Positions 56,309-64,000 of a DNA stretch of 64,000 nt are shown here, in pieces (the first letter of the stretch is position 1; every line of letters starts with the position of its first letter). The notes under the pieces were generated by a model that ran no database searches, was not told where the DNA came from, and saw only the letters and a program-made list of their open reading frames with translations. The stretch spans positions 372,001-436,000 of the forward strand of contig NZ_JAQZAO010000005.1 of NCBI RefSeq assembly GCF_028737315.1, given 5' to 3'. The position numbers were made by a program, and so were the translations under genes. Source of the stretch: Actinomycetospora lemnae. Its GTDB lineage: Bacteria > Actinomycetota > Actinomycetes > Mycobacteriales > Pseudonocardiaceae.

Positions 56309-57178
56309 ATGTCCCAGTCACCCGGCCCCGTGGTGACCCGTCGCCGGCTCGGCGGCGAGCTCAAGCGACTCCGGGAAGGCCTGGGCCTCAAGCTCGAGGA
56401 CGTCGCCCGCAGCCTGGAGTGCTCCCCGTCGAAGATCAGCCGGCTCGAGAACGGCAAGGGCGTGCCCCGCTGGCGCGACGTGCGGGACATGCTCGAGGTG
56501 TACCGCGTGCCCGAGGGTGACGAGCGGAAGCGGCTGCTCGACTGGGCGCAGAGCGGCCGCGCGCCGATGTGGTGGCAGGACTACGCGGACGTTCTCGCGC
56601 CCGACATGGCGCTCTACGTGGAGTACGAGTGGGACGCGGCGCGGATCGACGCCTACGAGGCGCACATCGTCCACGGGCTGCTGCAGACGCGCGATTACGC
56701 GCGAGGGGCCTTGCGCTCGTTCTGGAGCGGGAACCTCGACGAGGGGCAGATCGAGCGGTTGGTCGACGTGCGTATGCGGCGGCAGAAGGCACTCGCCGCC
56801 GACCATGGTCTGACGTTCCGATGCGTGCTCGACGAGTCGACCCTCTATCGGGTCGTGGAGACCGCCGAGGTGCTCGCCGAGCAGGTCGAGCACCTCATCC
56901 ACATCGCCGAGGCCGAGCACGTCGACGTGCGCGTGCTCCCGTTCAGCGCCGGCCTTGTGCCCGCCAGTCGCGAGTCGTTCGCGAAGCTGCAGTTCTCGGC
57001 GGGGATCGAGCACGGGATCGTCTACATCGAACGTCCGGTGCAGAGCGAGTTCCTCGCCGATCGCGGCGACATCGCGCGGTACGACCGGCGCATGGCGGCT
57101 CTGGTGGACGCCTCGCTGCCGGAGCACGACTCCGTTCCCCTGATGAAGCGCGCCCTTCGGCGCATGGTCGACGCCTGA
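56309..57178 (+). CDS. XRE regulator with DUF5753 (Scr1 family)
   Basis: A 289-residue protein. The N-terminal XRE helix-turn-helix is LGGELKRLREGLGLKLEDVA, then RSLECSPSKISRLENGKG. DUF5753 spans residues about 95-275 (ALYVEYEWDAARIDAYEAHIVHG, VLPFSAGLVPASRESFAKLQF, IVYIERP). This pair-type regulator occurs in dozens of copies in filamentous actinobacteria, each next to a DUF397 gene as here, and some act in development or as antitoxin-like factors. The ATG has AGGAGG 6 bases upstream. The gene and its leader are less GC-rich than neighbours. Confidence 0.93.
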   Translation: MSQSPGPVVTRRRLGGELKRLREGLGLKLEDVARSLECSPSKISRLENGKGVPRWRDVRDMLEVYRVPEGDERKRLLDWAQSGRAPMWWQDYADVLAPDMALYVEYEWDAARIDAYEAHIVHGLLQTRDYARGALRSFWSGNLDEGQIERLVDVRMRRQKALAADHGLTFRCVLDESTLYRVVETAEVLAEQVEHLIHIAEAEHVDVRVLPFSAGLVPASRESFAKLQFSAGIEHGIVYIERPVQSEFLADRGDIARYDRRMAALVDASLPEHDSVPLMKRALRRMVDA

Positions 57179-57219
57179 TCGTGGGGTCGGCGTCCTGGTC
57201 ATGGAGGCGCTCCGCCAGG

Positions 57220-57432
57220 ATGCCGCCCGTGACCTCGCCTCAACCGCGTCGTGACCTCGCCGTCCGTACGAGCAGCTTTTGTTCCGACGGCGACTGTGTC
57301 GGCGTAGCCATCGACGACGGCGAGGTCCGCGTCGTCGACACGAAGTCGTCCGCGGCGCTGAGCTTCACCCCGGACGAGTGGGCGGCGTTCGTCGCCGGCG
57401 TCAAGGCCGGGGAGTTCGACCTCCCGTCCTGA
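57220..57432 (+). CDS. DUF397 protein (partner of XRE/DUF5753)
   Basis: A 70-residue DUF397 protein: VRTSSFCSDGDCVGVAIDDG and VRVVDTKSSAALSFTPDEWAAFVAGVKAGEFD are the family core, with the conserved W-x3-F at the end. A GTG three codons in is an alternative start. It follows the XRE gene by 41 bases on the same strand; such pairs are known as regulator plus small effector or antitoxin-toxin-like modules. Downstream is a bidirectional hairpin. Confidence 0.9.
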   Translation: MPPVTSPQPRRDLAVRTSSFCSDGDCVGVAIDDGEVRVVDTKSSAALSFTPDEWAAFVAGVKAGEFDLPS

Positions 57433-57439
57433 CGCCGTG

Positions 57440-57499
57440 ATCGCGATCCCGATGACGAACCCCCGCACATCCGCGGGCCTTCGTCACCGAGACCGCGAT
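57440..57499. terminator. imperfect bidirectional hairpin
   Basis: Paired arms ATCGCG/CGCGAT at the ends enclose TGACGAA/TTCGTCA and CCCGC/GCGGG with small bulges and a short apical loop. It lies between the convergent DUF397 and leuA genes and is the only candidate terminator for both. Confidence 0.6.
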
Positions 57500-57521
57500 C
57501 AAGCCGGCAACCCAGGAGCGT

Positions 57522-59414
<1,893 letters not shown>

Positions 59415-59471
59415 TCAGACCCCGCCGCGGCGGCGAAGGAGCAGCCCGAGGGCTGCGAGCGCGAGAGACAT
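59415..59471 (-). CDS. leucine-rich leader peptide of leuA
   Basis: An 18-residue ORF, MSLALAALGLLLRRRGGV, with six leucines, three in a row (CTG CTC CTT) just before an Arg run. No ribosome site precedes its ATG; instead TACCGT lies about 10 bases upstream, so it is probably a leaderless start at the mRNA 5' end. It ends 82 bases before leuA. A Leu-codon leader of this sort is the classical arrangement for ribosome-mediated attenuation, proposed for leuA in other actinobacteria. Confidence 0.75.
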   Translation of the reverse strand: MSLALAALGLLLRRRGGV

Positions 59472-59624
59472 CACGTGCACGGTAGCCCCGTCACGCGCCG
59501 ACCCGGTACCCCGGGCCCCCGACGGCGGGCGCGGCGCGGGCTGGATCCCGCCGCTGAGCTGCGACGATCGACCGCTGGTGACACAGGTCGCATCCCTGGC
59601 TACCGACGGGTCAAGTCGCGTGTC

Positions 59625-59996
59625 ATGATGTCGCGCATGGCGCAGGATGCGAGCACGGAGACGTCCGAACAGCGGCGTTCGCACACCGGAGAGGACCTCC
59701 GTGCGCTCACCCGCAAGGTCCTGACCGTTGCCGCCTCGGTGATCCGGATCCTCACGGTCGTCTTCGCGGCGATCCTCGTGATCCACGTGATCCTCTCCGT
59801 CGCCGGCGCGAACCCCGCCAACGGCATCACGGTCTTCTTCCGTGACCTCGCATCGAACCTGACGCTCGGCATCGGCGACCTGTTCCTGCCGGCGAGCGAG
59901 TCGCTGCGGATCATCCTCAACTTCGGCCTCGCGGCCGTCGTGTGGATCGTGATCGGCATCGTCGTCTCGAAGCTGCTCAACGCCCTCGCGCCGTAG
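59625..59996 (+). CDS. small integral membrane protein upstream of lysC
   Basis: A protein of about 119-123 residues with two membrane helices: about residues 36-60 (VASVIRILTVVFAAILVIHVIL style) and the C-terminal LRIILNFGLAAVVWIVIGIVVSKLLNAL. Between them lies NGITVFFRDLASNLTLGIGDLF. Three in-frame ATGs (59625, 59628, 59637) compete; no good ribosome site is seen. It has YggT-like hydrophobicity but no firm family. Same strand as lysC, 92 bases downstream, but a TAGGGT -10-like hexamer at 60044 suggests lysC has its own promoter. Confidence 0.75.
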   Translation: MMSRMAQDASTETSEQRRSHTGEDLRALTRKVLTVAASVIRILTVVFAAILVIHVILSVAGANPANGITVFFRDLASNLTLGIGDLFLPASESLRIILNFGLAAVVWIVIGIVVSKLLNALAP

Positions 59997-60088
59997 CCAC
60001 GTCGGGGTGTCCCCGGACACCTCGTGACCTCCCCCGCCTCGGATAGGGTCGGACCCGTTCGCCGACCAGCAGGTGGAGGTCAGTCGCG

Positions 60089-61354
<1,266 letters not shown>

Positions 61355-61367
61355 GGCAGGAGAGACC

Positions 61368-62420
61368 ATGACGACGCTCGCCATCGTCGGGGCCACCGGT
61401 GCGGTCGGCTCCGTCATGATCGACATCATCAACGCGCGCGAGAGCGTGCCGTGGAGCGAGATCCGGCTGATCGCCTCACCCCGTTCGGCCGGCCGGCGGC
61501 TGCGGGTCCGCGGCGAGGAGATCGAGGTCGTCGCGCTGTCGCCGGCGGCGTTCGACGGCGTCGACATCGCGATGTTCGACGTCCCCGACGCCGTCAGCGC
61601 GGAGTGGGCGCCGGTCGCGGTGTCGCGCGGCGCGATCGCCGTCGACAACTCCGGCGCCTTCCGCATGGACCCCGAGGTCCCGCTGGTGGTGCCCGAGGTC
61701 AACGCCGAGCAGGCGCACGAGCGCCCCAAGGGCATCGTCTCCAACCCGAACTGCACGACGCTGTCGATGATGGCCGCTCTCGGGGCCCTGCACCGCGCCT
61801 TCGGGCTGCGGGAGCTGGTGGTCGCGAGCTACCAGGCCGCCTCCGGCGCGGGCCAGGAGGGCATCGACCGCCTGCAGGACGAGATCGCCGCGGTCGCGGG
61901 CAAGGGCGTGGGCCACCGGCGTGGCGACGTCGCCGAGGTCATCGCGTCGGCGGGCCTGCCGGCGGAGTCGCCGTTCAACGCCCCGCTGGCGCTCAACGTG
62001 GTGCCGTTCGCCGGCTCGCTCAAGGACGACGGCTGGACCTCGGAGGAGCTCAAGGTCCGCAACGAGTCGCGGAAGATCCTCGGGCTGCCCGAGCTCAAGG
62101 TGTCGGCGACGTGCGTGCGCGTCCCCGTCGTCACCACGCACTCGATCGCGGTGCACGCGACGTTCGACGGGCCGGTGGACGTCGCCACCGCGCACCAGGT
62201 CTTCGCCTCGCAGCCCTCGATCGTGCTGGTCGACGAGCCCGAGGCCAAGCGGTTCCCGACCCCGGTCGACGTCGTCGGCGAGGACCCGACGTACGTGGGC
62301 CGCGTGCGCCAGGCCCTCGACTTCCCGAACACCCTCGACTTCTTCGTGTGTGGCGACAACCTGCGCAAGGGCGCGGCGCTGAACACCTACGAGATCGCCG
62401 AGGAGCTCGTCCGCAGCTGA
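61368..62420 (+). CDS. asd: aspartate-semialdehyde dehydrogenase
   Basis: A 350-residue NADPH enzyme that reduces aspartyl phosphate to the semialdehyde. [18 protein letters not shown] is the Rossmann loop, [14 protein letters not shown] holds the catalytic Cys, and [16 protein letters not shown] has the His/Arg set. The ATG is behind GCAGGAGAG and follows lysC by 13 bases, forming the conserved lysC-asd operon. No terminator is obvious after the stop before the fur promoter. Confidence 0.97.
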   Translation: MTTLAIVGATGAVGSVMIDIINARESVPWSEIRLIASPRSAGRRLRVRGEEIEVVALSPAAFDGVDIAMFDVPDAVSAEWAPVAVSRGAIAVDNSGAFRMDPEVPLVVPEVNAEQAHERPKGIVSNPNCTTLSMMAALGALHRAFGLRELVVASYQAASGAGQEGIDRLQDEIAAVAGKGVGHRRGDVAEVIASAGLPAESPFNAPLALNVVPFAGSLKDDGWTSEELKVRNESRKILGLPELKVSATCVRVPVVTTHSIAVHATFDGPVDVATAHQVFASQPSIVLVDEPEAKRFPTPVDVVGEDPTYVGRVRQALDFPNTLDFFVCGDNLRKGAALNTYEIAEELVRS

Positions 62421-62439
62421 CGGGGCACCGTCCCTTTTC

Positions 62440-62455
62440 TTGACTCGTTCCAGTC
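62440..62455. promoter_or_regulatory. FurA/CatR-type operator and -35 region
   Basis: TTGACTCGTTCCAGTC, 22 bases before the fur ATG, contains a TTGACT -35 and resembles the conserved sequence in mycobacterial furA promoters, where FurA represses furA-katG. Inference from similarity; binding by this Fur protein has not been shown. Confidence 0.55.
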
Positions 62456-62477
62456 TCGGTGGCACCGTGGAGCCATC

Positions 62478-63068
62478 ATGACCCCATCGACCGGTCCTCG
62501 GGACGAGGCTGCGCCCACCGCCGCGGCCGCGCCTGCCGCCGGTCCGGCCCTGGACCCGCGCCACCACATCGCCGACCCGCGGGCCCGCCTCCGTCAGGCG
62601 GGCCTGCGGGTCACCGCGCCGCGGCAGGCCGTCCTGGGCGTGCTGGGCGAGCACCCGCACTCCACGGCCGAGGCCGTGGCGGCGGCGGTGCGCGCCCGGC
62701 TGGGGTCGGTCAGCACCCAGGCCGTGTACGACGTCCTCGCCGCGTGCGTCGACGCCGGTCTCGTCCGTCGCATCGAGCCCGCGGGCTCGGCGGCCCGGTA
62801 CGAGACCCGTACCGGGGACAACCACCACCACGTGGTCTGCCGGTCGTGCGGGGCGACCGCCGACGTCGACTGCGTCGTCGGCGAGCCCCCGTGCCTGATC
62901 CCCTCCGACGCCGGCGGCTTCGTCATCGACGAGGCCGAGGTCGTCTTCTGGGGAACGTGCCCGACCTGCGCCGGAGCAGGAGCGGGTACCCGGGACTCGC
63001 GACGTGCCGTCCGCGGCGCCGTCGCCGTCCTGCACGAGAGCCACCACCACCCTGAGAGGCGAACGTGA
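62478..63068 (+). CDS. furA: Fur-family peroxide/iron regulator
   Basis: A 196-residue Fur/PerR/CatR-type repressor. The winged helix spans [19 protein letters not shown] and [22 protein letters not shown]. The regulatory metal site is in [19 protein letters not shown], with the second Cys pair CPTC near the end (zinc). An N-terminal 30-residue Ala/Pro tail and a C-terminal His-rich tail ([12 protein letters not shown]) are extra. It overlaps the catalase start by 4 bases (GTGA), so it is the FurA/CatR of the catalase operon, likely self-repressing and derepressed by peroxide. Confidence 0.93.
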   Translation: MTPSTGPRDEAAPTAAAAPAAGPALDPRHHIADPRARLRQAGLRVTAPRQAVLGVLGEHPHSTAEAVAAAVRARLGSVSTQAVYDVLAACVDAGLVRRIEPAGSAARYETRTGDNHHHVVCRSCGATADVDCVVGEPPCLIPSDAGGFVIDEAEVVFWGTCPTCAGAGAGTRDSRRAVRGAVAVLHESHHHPERRT

Positions 63069-64000
63069 CCAATACGCATCGCTCCTACGCCACCGACGAC
63101 GCCGGCATCCCGGCGCCGAGCCACGAGTTCTCGGCCACGGTCGGGACCGACGGGCCCCTGGTGCTGCAGGACCACTACCTCATCGAGCAGATGGCGAACT
63201 TCAACCGGGAGCGCATCCCGGAGCGCCAGCCTCACGCGAAGGGGAGTGGTGCGTTCGCGAAGTTCGAGGTCACCCAGGACGTCACCGCCTACACCAAGGC
63301 CGCGGTGTTCCAGCCCGGGGAGGTCACCGAGGGCATCATCCGCTTCTCGACGGTCGCCGGTGAGCGGGGCAGCCCCGACACCTGGCGCGACCCGCGCGGC
63401 TTCGCCCTCAAGCTGTGGACCCGCGAGGGCAACTGGGACATGGTCGGCAACAACACGCCGGTCTTCTTCATCCGCGACCCCATGAAGTTCCAGAACTTCA
63501 TCCGCTCGCAGAAGCGCCTCGCCCGCAACGGCCTGCGCGACCACGACATGCAGTGGGACTTCTGGACGCTCTCGCCGGAGTCGAAGCACCAGGTCACGTG
63601 GCTCATGGGCGACCGCGGCATCCCGCGCACGTGGCGCCACATGAACGGCTACTCGAGCCACACCTACATGTGGATCAACGCTGCCGGCGAGGAGTTCTGG
63701 GTCAAGTACCACTTCAAGTCGGACCAGGGCGTCGAGTGCCTCACCGAGGAGGAGGCCGGCCGCCTCGCCGGTGAGGACGCCGACTACCACCAGCGCGACC
63801 TCTACGAGGCCATCGAGCGCGGGGAGTTCCCGAGCTGGACCCTCCACGTGCAGATCATGCCGTTCGAGGACGCGAAGACCTACCGGTTCAACCCGTTCGA
63901 CCTGACCAAGGTGTGGCCGCACAGCGACTACCCCCTGCAGGAGGTCGGGCGCCTGACGCTGAACCGGAACCCCGAGGACTACCACACCGAGATCGAGCAG
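63065..64000 (+). CDS. katA: heme catalase (3' end outside window)
   Basis: The first 312 residues of a monofunctional catalase that breaks down hydrogen peroxide. Active-site His lies in [19 protein letters not shown], the distal Asn in [14 protein letters not shown], and [25 protein letters not shown] precedes the NADPH-side region. The heme Tyr ligand is beyond the edge. Family length is about 480-500, so the last third is missing from the window. GTG start inside the furA stop shows tight coupling with the regulator. Confidence 0.96.
   Translation, partial: MTNTHRSYATDDAGIPAPSHEFSATVGTDGPLVLQDHYLIEQMANFNRERIPERQPHAKGSGAFAKFEVTQDVTAYTKAAVFQPGEVTEGIIRFSTVAGERGSPDTWRDPRGFALKLWTREGNWDMVGNNTPVFFIRDPMKFQNFIRSQKRLARNGLRDHDMQWDFWTLSPESKHQVTWLMGDRGIPRTWRHMNGYSSHTYMWINAAGEEFWVKYHFKSDQGVECLTEEEAGRLAGEDADYHQRDLYEAIERGEFPSWTLHVQIMPFEDAKTYRFNPFDLTKVWPHSDYPLQEVGRLTLNRNPEDYHTEIEQ

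Noticed and set aside
60006-60021. GGTGTC/GACACC hairpin as a terminator before lysC
   Set aside because: Only six base pairs and close to the lysC promoter; too weak to call.

Overview
The window is about 64 kb of very GC-rich actinobacterial chromosome. Coding is dense, GTG starts are frequent, and many gene pairs overlap by 4 bp (GTGA or ATGA). Family content (mycofactocin-type MftD, cutinase, LCP ligase, RskA-type anti-sigma factor, DUF222/HNH protein, Scr1-type XRE regulator with DUF397, Ku, F420-type LLM enzyme) suggests a Pseudonocardiales-like organism. That placement is inference. I see no phage, transposase, CRISPR array or rRNA operon.

Layout. 0-6 kb: MobA-like protein (cut by the window edge), AEC transporter, cutinase, one-carbon genes (fhs, cyclodeaminase-like), asparaginase. 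6-11.3 kb: LuxR regulator, then a cobalamin riboswitch followed by a tightly overlapped operon (unknown small protein, CobC-like aminotransferase, a BluB-CobT fusion, CysG-like enzyme). 11.3-14.3 kb: EEP phosphatase/nuclease, a 29-residue ORF, Nei2-like glycosylase, Hsp70-like ATPase. 14.3-18.9 kb: P450, SDR and flavin monooxygenase, divergent from a TetR gene with two palindromic operators between. 19-25.5 kb: LCP ligase, DJ-1/PfpI protein and copper chaperone sharing a CsoR-like site, Ku divergent from a degenerate ligase-like protein, and a DUF222/HNH protein with a perfect LexA box at its start. 25.5-31.8 kb: tyrA, M20 amidohydrolase, TadA pair, tRNA-Ser(CGA), mftD, LacI regulator with twin operators. 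32-36 kb: SigK/RskA-like pair and a ligase-like/histidine-kinase fusion. 36-41.5 kb: tatB, tatC and tatA downstream of a Tat-exported molybdenum hydroxylase. 41.7-48 kb: Gfo/Idh, LLM, ROK, LmeA-like and acidic-repeat proteins. 48.4-57.5 kb: tRNA-Ser(GGA), ffs, dnaX, ybaB, recR, peptidase, XRE/DUF397 pair. 57.5-64 kb: leuA with a Leu-rich leader peptide, lysC-asd, furA-katA (katA cut by the window edge).

The most unusual object is the protein at 33876-35618. It has a LigD-like adenylation plus OB region in which the nucleophilic lysine is replaced by alanine, fused to a LytS-type histidine kinase with its His and ATP-binding boxes intact. A second LigD-like protein lacking the lysine (22936-23646) is divergent from Ku. 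Together they suggest that ligase folds were reused as non-catalytic sensing or binding modules.
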